The notes: generated from the letters alone by a model not told the origin. DNA of 64,000 bases from Streptomyces cylindrosporus (GCF_022698165.1 NZ_JALDAY010000002.1:496001-560000); one strand, 5' to 3'. Positions 45,926 through 54,779 are shown, counted from the first letter of the stretch. Numbers and translations are program-made.

Positions 45926-46804
45926 ATGCAGCTCGGTCTCATCGGTCTCGGCAAGATGGGCGGCAACATGCGCGAGCGGATCCGCCGCGCCGGCCACACC
46001 GTCATCGGCTACGACCGCAACCCCGACCTCTCCGACGCGGCGAGCCTCGCCGAACTGGTCGACAAGCTCGAAGCGCCGCGCGTGGTGTGGGTGATGGTCC
46101 CGGCGGGCGCCGCCACCCAGTCGGTCGTGGACGAGCTGGGCGGACTCCTCTCCCCCGGCGACACGGTCGTCGACGGCGGCAACTCCCGCTGGACGGACGA
46201 CGAGAAGCACGCCGAGGAGCTCGGCGCCAAGGGCATCGGCTTCGTCGACGCCGGTGTCTCCGGCGGTGTGTGGGGCCTGCAGAACGGCTACGCGCTGATG
46301 GTCGGCGGCGACAAGGAGCACGTCGACCGGCTCCAGCCGATCTTCGACGCGCTCAAGCCGGAAGGCCCGTACGGCTATGTCCACGCGGGCAGGGTCGGCG
46401 CCGGGCACTTCTCGAAGATGGTCCACAACGGCATCGAGTACGCCATGATGCAGGCCTACGCCGAGGGCTGGGAGCTGCTGGAGAAGGTCGACTCGGTGGA
46501 CAGCGTCCGCGAGGTCTTCCGCTCCTGGCAGGAGGGCACGGTCATCCGCTCCTGGCTGCTGGACCTCGCGGTCAACGCCCTCGACGAGGACGAGCACCTG
46601 GACAAGCTGAAGGGCTTCGCGCAGGACTCCGGCGAGGGCCGCTGGACCGTCGAGGCGGCCATCGACAACGCCGTCCCGCTGCCCACGATCACCGCCTCCC
46701 TCTTCGCACGGTTCGCGTCCCGCCAGGACGACTCGCCGCAGATGAAGATGATCGCGGCGCTGCGCAACCAGTTCGGCGGCCACGCCGTCGAGTCCAAGGA
46801 GTAG
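45926..46804 (+). CDS. gnd: 6-phosphogluconate dehydrogenase, short decarboxylating type
   Basis: A 292-residue 6-phosphogluconate dehydrogenase, which yields ribulose 5-phosphate and CO2. The Rossmann loop GLIGLGKMGGNM, DGGNSRWTDD and the catalytic Lys in FSKMVHNGIEYAMMQ are intact. At about 290 residues it belongs to the short class (YqeC/GndA-like), not the classical 470-residue form. Many short forms prefer NAD+, so this route could give NADH rather than NADPH; cofactor preference here is inference. It sits last of the six central pathway genes. Confidence 0.94.
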   Translation: MQLGLIGLGKMGGNMRERIRRAGHTVIGYDRNPDLSDAASLAELVDKLEAPRVVWVMVPAGAATQSVVDELGGLLSPGDTVVDGGNSRWTDDEKHAEELGAKGIGFVDAGVSGGVWGLQNGYALMVGGDKEHVDRLQPIFDALKPEGPYGYVHAGRVGAGHFSKMVHNGIEYAMMQAYAEGWELLEKVDSVDSVREVFRSWQEGTVIRSWLLDLAVNALDEDEHLDKLKGFAQDSGEGRWTVEAAIDNAVPLPTITASLFARFASRQDDSPQMKMIAALRNQFGGHAVESKE

Positions 46805-46810
46805 CGAACC

Positions 46811-47404
46811 GTGGGGGACCTACTCCTGGTCCGCCACGGCGAGACGGAGTGGAGCGTGTCGGGACAGCACACCAGCTGGACCGACCTGCCCCTCACCGAC
46901 CACGGTGAGCAGCAGGCCAAGTCGCTCGCTCCCCTCCTCTCGCAGCGGACCTACGCGCTCGCCCTGACCAGCCCGCTCGGCCGCGCGATACGCACCGCCG
47001 AACTCGCGGGCATCGCCGGGGCCGTCGTCGAACCCGACCTGCACGAGTGGGACTACGGCGCCTACGAGGGCGTCACCACCGTCGAGATCCACCGCACCCG
47101 CCCGAACTGGGACCTGTGGCTGCACGGCGTCCCGCCGGGCACCGAGGGCCACCCGGGCGAGTCGCCGGCCGAGGTGGGCGAGCGGGCCGACCGGGTGCTG
47201 GCCCGGGTCGACGCGGCGCTCGCCAACCGCACGGGTGACGTGATCCTCGTCGCCCACGCCCACTTCCTGCGCGTCCTGACGGCCCGCCGGCTGGGGCTGC
47301 CGCCCGCCGACGGACGGCTGTTCCAGCTGTCCACCGGCACGGTCAGCCGGCTGTCGACCGAGCACGGGCGCCCGGTCATCGCCGAATGGAACAGCAGGGC
47401 GTAG
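46811..47404 (+). CDS. Histidine phosphatase family protein
   Basis: A 197-residue branched-phosphoglycerate-mutase-like phosphatase. The catalytic RHGE motif is at residues 8-11 (LVRHGETEW) and the second active-site His is in VAHAHFLRVL near residue 152. The AAGGAG ribosome site lies inside the end of gnd. It therefore belongs to the pentose-phosphate transcription unit and may hydrolyse a sugar phosphate or phosphoglycerate. Substrate is not defined by sequence. Confidence 0.92.
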   Translation: MGDLLLVRHGETEWSVSGQHTSWTDLPLTDHGEQQAKSLAPLLSQRTYALALTSPLGRAIRTAELAGIAGAVVEPDLHEWDYGAYEGVTTVEIHRTRPNWDLWLHGVPPGTEGHPGESPAEVGERADRVLARVDAALANRTGDVILVAHAHFLRVLTARRLGLPPADGRLFQLSTGTVSRLSTEHGRPVIAEWNSRA

Positions 47405-47423
47405 GCCTCGCAGCCGGCCCGGG

Positions 47424-48698
47424 CTACAACACGTCCCCGAACTCGCTCAACACCCCTGGTGGAGCAAGCGCGTTGACGTAGTGGCCCGGGCCGTGGTCGT
47501 CGAAGGAGTACTTGAACGGGATCGTGCGGGTCAGCGCGAGGCGGGTCGCGAAGAACGCCAGCGGGGCGACCACGGCGAGGCCCGCGAGCGAGTCCATCTG
47601 GGGGTAGTGCAGGCCCGGTTCGGTGACCTCCGTCCAGCCTTCCTCGCGGGCGCGCGCCAGGGGCCGTACCGAACGCCGTACCCCTCCCGTGACCCGGGCC
47701 AGCAGGCCGCCCCAGTCGCGGCTCACGGCCGTGCGCAGAACGTCGCTGGGCAGGGTCAGGCCCTCGATCGCCGAGTCGGCGGCGAAGGTGAGGGCGGCGT
47801 CGGTCAGGCCGTGGCGCCTGCGGTAGTGGAACTCGCGGCCGAAGGGGGCGTAGGGGCCGACCGGGCGGGGCGGCAGCGCCGGGACGACGTCGCGGTCGAA
47901 GATGTAGCGGATCAGCCGGTCGCGCAGCACATACGTGCCGTGCGGGCCCGGCGTCTCCTCGCAGGCCCTCGCGAGGTCGGGGCCGCCGACCATGGGCTGG
48001 CCGAAGGTGTAGACGCCCTTGAGCTTCTCGGCGATGTGCCGGTAGCGGGGCTCGTGGACGAGGGTGACGGCCATGATCGCGGCCATCGCGGCGCCCAGGC
48101 TGTGCCCGGTGATGTAGAGGGCCTCCAGGCCGGTGCCGCGGGTGCCCTCCTCGTCGGGGTCGACCGACTCGCCGCGCAGGGCCCGCTCCAGGGCCTGGAC
48201 GATGAGGTGGCGGGTGGCGCGGACGTTGCGGTAGAAGCCGGCGTGCACCTCGTGATGGTGGCCCTCCAGCTCGACGGTGAGCGTCTCCGGGCGTACGTCG
48301 GCGTCGGTGAGGATGCTGATGATGTCCTCGGGCTGGGTGCCGCGGTAGCAGAGGATGACGACCCTGCGGTCCCGGTCCTGGACCAGATAGGCGGCCGAGG
48401 CGATGTACAGGGCGTCCACGCGCTGCTCGAAGGCCCGGCAGCGGTTCTCCTCCAGGCCGAGCCGCGCCATGATCATGGAGACGGTCTCCACGTCGCTGTG
48501 CTGCTCGAATCCGGCGTACGAGTAGGCCGCACAGGTCGCCATGGTGTGCGGGACGATCCCGTCCGGGTCGGGCTGGTGCTTGTCCTCGACGAGCCGGTCC
48601 ACCAGGTCGGGGTGGACCGGGAAGCTGCTCGGGTCGGTGTCCGGCTTGCACGGGCGCAGCGCGGTGTAGCTGGGCCCCTTGACGTATGTGTCCCTCAT
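47424..48698 (-). CDS. Class-3-type lipase
   Basis: A 424-residue alpha/beta hydrolase of the lipase class 3 type. The nucleophile elbow is Ser200 in GHSLGAAMA. Earlier VVILCYRGTQPEDI and later VYTFGQPMVGG and DVVPALPP are the typical class-3 blocks around the oxyanion, Asp and His sites. No export signal is seen at the chosen ATG, which has GGGGGAGG upstream. A hydrophobic stretch around LAGLAVVAPLAFFATRLAL near the C-terminus may attach it to the membrane. It is divergent from the catalase-like/dioxygenase fusion and could supply free fatty acid for it; that link is inference from position. Confidence 0.88.
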   Translation of the reverse strand: MRDTYVKGPSYTALRPCKPDTDPSSFPVHPDLVDRLVEDKHQPDPDGIVPHTMATCAAYSYAGFEQHSDVETVSMIMARLGLEENRCRAFEQRVDALYIASAAYLVQDRDRRVVILCYRGTQPEDIISILTDADVRPETLTVELEGHHHEVHAGFYRNVRATRHLIVQALERALRGESVDPDEEGTRGTGLEALYITGHSLGAAMAAIMAVTLVHEPRYRHIAEKLKGVYTFGQPMVGGPDLARACEETPGPHGTYVLRDRLIRYIFDRDVVPALPPRPVGPYAPFGREFHYRRRHGLTDAALTFAADSAIEGLTLPSDVLRTAVSRDWGGLLARVTGGVRRSVRPLARAREEGWTEVTEPGLHYPQMDSLAGLAVVAPLAFFATRLALTRTIPFKYSFDDHGPGHYVNALAPPGVLSEFGDVL

Positions 48699-49031
48699 GT
48701 GGGACCTCCCCCGGGACGTCGGCGGGTGGTGAGCACACCACCGCCGCCGCGGGCCGTCAACCGAGCAGGCGTCGTTCCCCGGCCATACCGGGGGCGGCCG
48801 GATGGGGTTGCTGGGAAGCGGGGGCGCACGCGAGGCGCACACGGGAGGTCGCCACACCCGCACGGGCCCTACTGACGTGCCCAAATGCCGCTCTGCGTGC
48901 AATTGTTCGCATGGGGCGCAAGGTGGCGCAGATCGGCGCGAACCATCGCTGCGGGCGCCGGGGGCCACGGGTAGCGTGCGGCCCCTGTCCCGTACGTATC
49001 CGTGATGTGTCCGTACGTGAGGAAACCACCG
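48699..49031. other. Divergent intergenic region between the lipase gene and the haem-enzyme operon
   Basis: 333 bases without a convincing coding frame. They should contain promoters for both directions. The only notable element is a direct repeat of CCGTACGT at 48990-48997 and 49011-49018 (21-base period, two helical turns), just before the haem-enzyme start. This may be a regulator site but is weak. Confidence 0.45.
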
Positions 49032-51956
49032 ATGGCCGAGACCGGGCAGCAAGAACCGCAGTACGAGCGGTACGAGGGCGGCAGTCCCGAGGCGGAGCGG
49101 CTGGTGTTCGAGCAGCTGGCCGCCGAACTGATGAAGGTACAGGTCAAGAACCGGCGGGCCGGAGGCGGTGGCATCGCCCGGACCTTTCACGCCAAGGCGC
49201 CGGTGGCGGTGGAGAACGCCCGGCTGCGCTTCCACGACGACCTCCCGGCGGCCCTGCGGGCGGGCTTCGCCCAGCCGGGCGCCGAGTATCCGGCGACGGT
49301 ACGGCTGTCCAACGCGAGCGGCATCCGGCAGGGCGACGGCTCGCCGGACCTGCGCGGGGCGGCGGTGCGCGTGCGGGTGTCGGAGGAGGAGAGCCACGAC
49401 CTGCTCGCCACGAGCTATCCCGTCTCGCACGCCCGCAACGCGCGGGAGTTCGTGGCCTTCGCCAAGGCGATGGCGGGGGCGAGGAGTCCGGTGCGGAAGG
49501 CTTTCGGGCTGTTCGTGAAGCTGCCGCTGGCCGTGGGCCTCGGCACCGCGAACCGGATGCGCCGCAATGTCCGGGCAGCCACCCGGCACACCGTCGACTC
49601 CCTCGCCAACGAGACCTTCTGGAGCCGGGGCGCGATCCTGTGGGGCGAGGCGGGGCCGGTGCGGTTCCTGCTCCGGCCCGCGCCCGGCACCCCGGCCGCG
49701 CCCTCCGCCGACCGCCGCGACCCGGATCTGCTGCACCGGGAGTTCGCGCACCGGCTCGCGCGGACGGACGTCAGCTACGACCTGTGCGTGCAGCGGTACG
49801 TCGACGAGCGGCGCACGCCGGTCGAGGACGCCTCAGTGGAGTGGCGGGACGGGGTCTCACCGGCGATCGCGGTGGCCCGGCTGACCATTCCGAGTCAGGA
49901 CCTCGACAGCGCGGAGACGCGGGCGACCGCCCGCCGCGTCGAGGACCTCGCCTTCAACCCCTGGTACACCACGGACGAGTTCCGCCCGCTCGGCAACATC
50001 AACCGGGCCCGCAAGGCGGCCTACCAGGCGGCGAGCGCGCACCGGCTGGGGCTGCGCTTCGTCACCGAGGAGCCGCTGCGCAACCGCGTCCTCGGCCGTC
50101 CGGTCGAGGCGGCCTTCGCCATCCTCAACCGCTATGTCCCCTGGCACCGGCTGCCGTTGCAGCTGAGCCTGCTGAACCTGGTGTTCCTGCGCAAGGTGCT
50201 GCGCCGCCTGAACTTGATCGACACCGAGCCGCGCGAGGCACCGCCGAAGGCCCAGCCGGTGCCGGCGCCGATCCCGGAGCGGCTGCGCGGCGAGCGGTCG
50301 TACGACGGGACGTACAACGATCTGTCGGAGCCGCGAATGGGCGCGGTCGGCGCGGCCTTCGGGCGCAACCTCAAGCCGGAGTACCGGCCCGACCTCTTCG
50401 ACACCCCGAACCCGGTCACGGTCAGCCGACAGCTCCTGTACCGGGAGAGCTTCGTGCCGGCGTCCTCGCTCAACGTCCTCGCCGCGGCCTGGATCCAGTT
50501 CCAGGTGCACGACTGGGTCAACCACCGCCGTCACAAGCCCGGCGAGCGCAGTGTCGAGGTGCCGCTGCCGCCCGGCAGCGGGCCCTGGCACAACACGCCC
50601 GGCGGGCCCGGCGAGAACGTGATGCGGTTCGCGGAGAACGAGGGCATCGAGGTGCCGGGCCGCCCGCCGATCCTGTTCGGCAACAACGCCTCGCACTGGT
50701 GGGACGGTTCGGAGGTGTACGGCGAGGACGAGCAGACCGCGCGCTTCCTGCGGGAGGCCGACGGCCGGGCCGAACTCCGCCTGGAGGACGGCCACTTGCC
50801 CGGCGGCAGCAACGGGCACATTCCGCTCACGGGCTTCAACGAGAGCTGGTGGATGGGCCTGAGCGCCATGCACACGCTGTTCGCCCGCGAGCACAACGCG
50901 GTGTGCGCGGCACTGCGCGCGGAGTACCCGACGATGAGCGAGGAGCGGATCTACCAGACGGCCCGGCTGGTGGTCTCCGCGCTGATCGCCAAGATCCACA
51001 CCGTGGAGTGGACACCGGCCATCCTCGCCACCGAGGCGATCGACATCGCCCTGAAGACCAACTGGCAGGGCCCGCCGAAGAATTGGCTCAACCAGCTGGG
51101 CCTGTGGCTGCTTGAGGCGCACTCGCTGACCGGCATCCCGAAGACCCTGCCGGACCACCACACCGCTCCGTACTCGCTGACGGAGGACTTTGTCACCGTC
51201 TACCGCATGCACCCGCTGGTCCCGGACGACTTCGAGCTGCGCGAGCACCACTTCGGGCAGCGCCTGGAGACGGTGGGCTTCATGGACATCCAGGGCGGCG
51301 CGGCCGAGACCCAGATCCGCAAGACGGGCCTGGCGAACACCCTGTACTCCTTCGGCATCGCCCACCCGGGCGCGATCACCCTGCACAACTACCCGCGCGC
51401 ACTTCAGCGGTTCGAGCGCGACGGGGAGATCATCGACCTGTCGGTGGTGGACCTCGTGCGCACCCGCCGTCGTGGCGTCCCGCGCTACAACGACTTCCGC
51501 GAGGGGCTGCACAAGCAGCGCATCCGCTCCTTCGAGGAGCTGACGGAGAACGCCGAGACGCTGGCCCGCCTCAAGGACGTCTACCGCTCGGTCGACGAGA
51601 TCGACACGGTCGTCGGCCTGTTCGGGGAGAACCCGCCGACCGGGTTCGGGTTCAGCGACACGGCGTTCCGGATCTTCATCCTGATGGCGAGCCGGCGCCT
51701 CCAGTCCGACCGCTTCCTCAACGTCGACTACCGGCCCGAGGTGTACACCCCGCTCGGCATCGACTGGGTGGAGAAGGGCGGCATGGACTCGGTGATCCTG
51801 CGGCACTGCCCGGAGCTGGCGGCGCTGCTGCCGCGCGGGGCGAGCGCGTTCGCGCCCTGGCGGACGGTGCGGCCGACGAGCGACGGGAACACGGACGGGA
51901 ACGTGAACGGGGTCGTGAACGGGAACGTGAACGGGGGCGTGAATGACCACGGTTGA
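49032..51956 (+). CDS. Catalase-like domain fused to alpha-dioxygenase-like haem peroxidase
   Basis: A 974-residue two-domain protein. Residues about 40-345 look like a reduced catalase fold: distal His53 in RTFHAKAPV, TVRLSNASG, DLRGAAVRV, and a proximal RxxxY at Arg327-Tyr331 (RARKAAYQ). The catalase distal Asn block is replaced (TSYPV instead of NNTPV). From about residue 430 there is an animal-type haem peroxidase domain close to plant and bacterial alpha-dioxygenases. It shows distal His493 in WIQFQVHDW, SHWWDGSEVYG, LFAREHNAVC, KIHTVEWTP, and Tyr724/His727 in VYRMHPL, the same Tyr-x-x-His spacing as cyclooxygenase Tyr385/His388. ATG 49032 follows GAGGA. The protein may form a fatty-acid hydroperoxide and convert it further. 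The next gene overlaps. Confidence 0.85.
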   Translation: MAETGQQEPQYERYEGGSPEAERLVFEQLAAELMKVQVKNRRAGGGGIARTFHAKAPVAVENARLRFHDDLPAALRAGFAQPGAEYPATVRLSNASGIRQGDGSPDLRGAAVRVRVSEEESHDLLATSYPVSHARNAREFVAFAKAMAGARSPVRKAFGLFVKLPLAVGLGTANRMRRNVRAATRHTVDSLANETFWSRGAILWGEAGPVRFLLRPAPGTPAAPSADRRDPDLLHREFAHRLARTDVSYDLCVQRYVDERRTPVEDASVEWRDGVSPAIAVARLTIPSQDLDSAETRATARRVEDLAFNPWYTTDEFRPLGNINRARKAAYQAASAHRLGLRFVTEEPLRNRVLGRPVEAAFAILNRYVPWHRLPLQLSLLNLVFLRKVLRRLNLIDTEPREAPPKAQPVPAPIPERLRGERSYDGTYNDLSEPRMGAVGAAFGRNLKPEYRPDLFDTPNPVTVSRQLLYRESFVPASSLNVLAAAWIQFQVHDWVNHRRHKPGERSVEVPLPPGSGPWHNTPGGPGENVMRFAENEGIEVPGRPPILFGNNASHWWDGSEVYGEDEQTARFLREADGRAELRLEDGHLPGGSNGHIPLTGFNESWWMGLSAMHTLFAREHNAVCAALRAEYPTMSEERIYQTARLVVSALIAKIHTVEWTPAILATEAIDIALKTNWQGPPKNWLNQLGLWLLEAHSLTGIPKTLPDHHTAPYSLTEDFVTVYRMHPLVPDDFELREHHFGQRLETVGFMDIQGGAAETQIRKTGLANTLYSFGIAHPGAITLHNYPRALQRFERDGEIIDLSVVDLVRTRRRGVPRYNDFREGLHKQRIRSFEELTENAETLARLKDVYRSVDEIDTVVGLFGENPPTGFGFSDTAFRIFILMASRRLQSDRFLNVDYRPEVYTPLGIDWVEKGGMDSVILRHCPELAALLPRGASAFAPWRTVRPTSDGNTDGNVNGVVNGNVNGGVNDHG
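51885..51944 (+). repeat. Five 12-base tandem repeats at the gene junction
   Basis: Five consecutive 12-base units (type GGGAACGTGAAC) encode the C-terminal tail of the haem enzyme as repeated Gly-Asn-Val-Asn-like tetrapeptides. The last unit overlaps the ATG of the next gene at 51943. Because the unit is a multiple of three, copy changes would not shift the frame. Confidence 0.85.
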
Positions 51957-53310
51957 CGGGCACCCGGGGCTGGCCGACCTGTTCGGCCGGCCCCTGCTCG
52001 ACACGGTCTGGCACCGGCGCACCCACCGCGTCAGCCGGGGCGCCTCGGTGCCGGCCGGGTCGATGAGCTACCGCTCCACACACGCCGAGCAGCCGCTGTC
52101 GGAGCTGGAGGAGGCGGTGCTGATCGCCATCACCGGCTGCACGGGCCTGACCATGCCGGACCGCCCCTTCGAGGACCCGCGCGACGGCACGCCCATCATG
52201 GCCAAGCCCAACCTGACGATGGCGGGCCGCACCGCGGGCAGCCCCGACAACGCCCAGGGCACCCACTTCTTCATGATCAACGACAGCGGTACGTACTACC
52301 TGCGCAAGCTGCCGCCGGCGCCTCGAGAGCCCTTCAGCGCCGAGACGTTGGTGTCCCGTGCCGCGCAGGCCAAGGTGAGGGTCCTGGACCACCGTCTCGA
52401 CGTGCCGCAGAACAAGCGGGACTTCCCCGCGTACCTGGACTCCAACCGCTTCCTGTCGAACCTCGCCGGGACGACGGTGTTCTTCCCGGTGGTCGACCTG
52501 TCCCACCAGTACATCAACGCGCTGATGTACCTCCTCACCCAACCGGACGGCGCCCGGCCGACGTTGGTGGACGACCGCAACTTCTACCGCCCCGCCGGGG
52601 TCAGGAAGTGGGTGCGCAACGGCTTCCTCAACGCCGCCCTGAAGCTCCCGCTCGGCGCACTGGGCCCGATGCGCACGCAGATCGAGGCGGACCTGCTGCT
52701 GCAGAACCTGATGCTGACGGCGGAGGCGATGGGACTCGGCGCCTGGATCCACGCGTCGATCAACCCTCAGATCGCCCTGGGCGACCCGAAGTTCTCGAAG
52801 GCGTACGGCAGGATGCTCGGCTTCACCTTCGTCACCCCGCGCTGGCGCCCCTCGGACATCTGGCGCTGGCACGTCCCGCTGCCGAAGTACGCGACCCTGC
52901 GCTCGCACCCGGTCGGGCTGACGTCGAAGGACGGCGAGCAGCTCATCGCCGCCGCGTGCCCGCCCGCCCACAAGTCCATGTCGGACGCGGTCGATTCGGT
53001 GATCGCCGCGAAGTTCGGCACCGGCGGGACCTACACCGACAAGGACGTCTTCACCCGTATCTACAAGGAGGACTACGGGCAACGCTATCTCGCGGAGGCC
53101 AGTGAGTACGAGGAGCGGGTGATCGACTGCGCCCGCGACATCTGCGAGTACGTCATCCGCACCCACCGCCGCTTCCCCGCGCACACCGACGCGATCCACG
53201 TCCCGGGCATCTGGCTCCAGGCCCACCACGTGGAACGCGAGTACTACGAGCGGTACTTCGTGCACGGGCTGACCGAGACCCACCGGCGGCACCGGGAGTT
53301 GTGGGATTAG
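51943..53310 (+). CDS. Nitroreductase-like protein coupled to the haem enzyme
   Basis: A 455-residue protein that starts 14 bases inside the preceding gene. It has features of the FMN-dependent nitroreductase fold: an Arg-rich N-terminal segment (VWHRRTHRVSRG), SELEEAVLIAITGCTG, and a late LLLQNLMLTAEAMGLGAWIH followed by a GDPKFSKAYG loop. It is roughly twice the length of a minimal nitroreductase. The extra C-terminal 150 residues (ending HVEREYYERYFVHGLTETH) have no motif I recognise. The overlap implies stoichiometric production with the dioxygenase-like enzyme, perhaps to reduce its product or to deliver electrons. A precise function cannot be given. Confidence 0.7.
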   Translation: MTTVDGHPGLADLFGRPLLDTVWHRRTHRVSRGASVPAGSMSYRSTHAEQPLSELEEAVLIAITGCTGLTMPDRPFEDPRDGTPIMAKPNLTMAGRTAGSPDNAQGTHFFMINDSGTYYLRKLPPAPREPFSAETLVSRAAQAKVRVLDHRLDVPQNKRDFPAYLDSNRFLSNLAGTTVFFPVVDLSHQYINALMYLLTQPDGARPTLVDDRNFYRPAGVRKWVRNGFLNAALKLPLGALGPMRTQIEADLLLQNLMLTAEAMGLGAWIHASINPQIALGDPKFSKAYGRMLGFTFVTPRWRPSDIWRWHVPLPKYATLRSHPVGLTSKDGEQLIAAACPPAHKSMSDAVDSVIAAKFGTGGTYTDKDVFTRIYKEDYGQRYLAEASEYEERVIDCARDICEYVIRTHRRFPAHTDAIHVPGIWLQAHHVEREYYERYFVHGLTETHRRHRELWD

Positions 53311-54779
53311 AGTCCCGCTCTGTGGAGATCAGCGATCTGACGCCGGCCGAGCAGCGCGTGTGGCGAGCGTTTCCGACGGGGGTGTCGGTCGACTTCCGCG
53401 AGTCGGCCGACGAGGACATGGCGGAGGGCGCGCACTGGGGGCCCGAACGGACGGTCCGGGCGAGCGTGGTGCGCGCCCTGCTGCTGAACGGGCCGCGGGA
53501 GCCGGGGGAGATAGCCGCGCTCAAGGTGTCGGGCGCACGGATCACCGGCCTGCTCGACATGCCGTACGGCGCGACGGAGTCCGCGGTGCGGCTGAGCCAC
53601 TGCCACTTCGACGAGGTGCCGATGCTGTACGGCGCCAGGTTCCGGCAGCTCAACCTCAGCAACTCCGTGCTGCCGGGGCTGACGGCGGCCACGGTGCGAG
53701 TGGAGGGCGTGCTGCGGCTGACGGATGCCCGGATCCAAGGGCCGGTGCGGCTGGGCGGGGCGCACATCGCCGGGGCCCTCTTCATGGATCGGACGCATCT
53801 GTCCGCGCCGGACGACTCGGAGCCGGTGCTCCAGCTCAACCACGCCGCGATCGGCGACGACCTGTGGGCCCCGGGGATGCGGTCGCACGGCCAGGTGCGG
53901 CTCGACGGGGCCGCCGTCACCGGCGCGGTGAACCTGGAGGAGGCCCAGTTCCACAACCCGGGCTCCACCGCCATCAGTGCCCTGAGCTTCGACACGGGCT
54001 CCGACCTGCGGATGAGGTTCGTGCGCGCCCGAGGTCGCGTCGACCTCCGCGGCTCCCGCGTACCGGCCCGTTTCGACCTGACCCGCGCGCACCTGTCGAA
54101 CCCGGAGGGCACTGCACTGCGGGTGAGCAGCTGCACGGTCGGTGAGCTGTGGCTGCTCAGAGGCGTCCTCGACGGTGTCCTCAACCTGCGCCGCGCCCAC
54201 CTCGAAGTCCTGTACCTGGACCCGGAGATGCTCCCGGACAAGGTCTTCCTCAGCGACCTCACCTACACCACGCTCACCCCGCACGAACCCGCCGAACGCC
54301 GCCTGCACATGCTGGAGCGGGACCCGCGCTACGAACCCCACTCCTACGAGCAGCTGACCGCCGCCTACCGCCGCATCGGCGACGACTACGCGGCCCGGCG
54401 CGTCCAACTCGCCAAGCAGCGCCGCCTGCGCACCACCCGAGCCTGGTACGGCCGCCTGTGGGGCTACGTCCAGGACGTCACCGTCGGCTACGGCTTCCAC
54501 CCGCTGCGCGCGGCGGTCTGGCTGCTGTCCCTGCTCGCCGTCGGCTCGACCGCGTACGCCCTGCACCACCCGCACGCCCTCAAGCCGTCGGAGGCCCCGC
54601 ACTTCAACCCGGTCTTCTACACCCTCGACCTGCTCCTGCCGGTGATCTCCTTCGGCCAGGAGGAGGCCTTCGCGCCGGACGGCTGGTACCAGTACCTCTC
54701 CTACGGCCTCATCATCACCGGCTGGATCCTGGCCACCACCGTCGTCACCGGCGTGACCAGGACGGTCAGCCGTCAGTGA
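53301..54779 (+). CDS. Beta-helix (pentapeptide-like) membrane protein with C-terminal channel-like segment
   Basis: A 492-residue protein of unknown function. Residues about 60-290 show a regular pattern of short hydrophobic turns (for example VRLGGAHIAGALFMDRTHL) resembling a right-handed beta-helix of the pentapeptide-repeat type. After a charged helical region there are two strong membrane helices (LRAAVWLLSLLAVGSTAYAL and YGLIITGWILATTVVTGV). They flank a re-entrant-like stretch, LDLLLPVISFGQ, recalling a two-helix ion-channel layout. The GTG at 53301 overlaps the nitroreductase-like gene by ten bases; GTG 53322 is an alternative start. The 3' end overlaps the convergent quiC-type gene by 14 bases. 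Confidence 0.72.
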   Translation: MGLESRSVEISDLTPAEQRVWRAFPTGVSVDFRESADEDMAEGAHWGPERTVRASVVRALLLNGPREPGEIAALKVSGARITGLLDMPYGATESAVRLSHCHFDEVPMLYGARFRQLNLSNSVLPGLTAATVRVEGVLRLTDARIQGPVRLGGAHIAGALFMDRTHLSAPDDSEPVLQLNHAAIGDDLWAPGMRSHGQVRLDGAAVTGAVNLEEAQFHNPGSTAISALSFDTGSDLRMRFVRARGRVDLRGSRVPARFDLTRAHLSNPEGTALRVSSCTVGELWLLRGVLDGVLNLRRAHLEVLYLDPEMLPDKVFLSDLTYTTLTPHEPAERRLHMLERDPRYEPHSYEQLTAAYRRIGDDYAARRVQLAKQRRLRTTRAWYGRLWGYVQDVTVGYGFHPLRAAVWLLSLLAVGSTAYALHHPHALKPSEAPHFNPVFYTLDLLLPVISFGQEEAFAPDGWYQYLSYGLIITGWILATTVVTGVTRTVSRQ

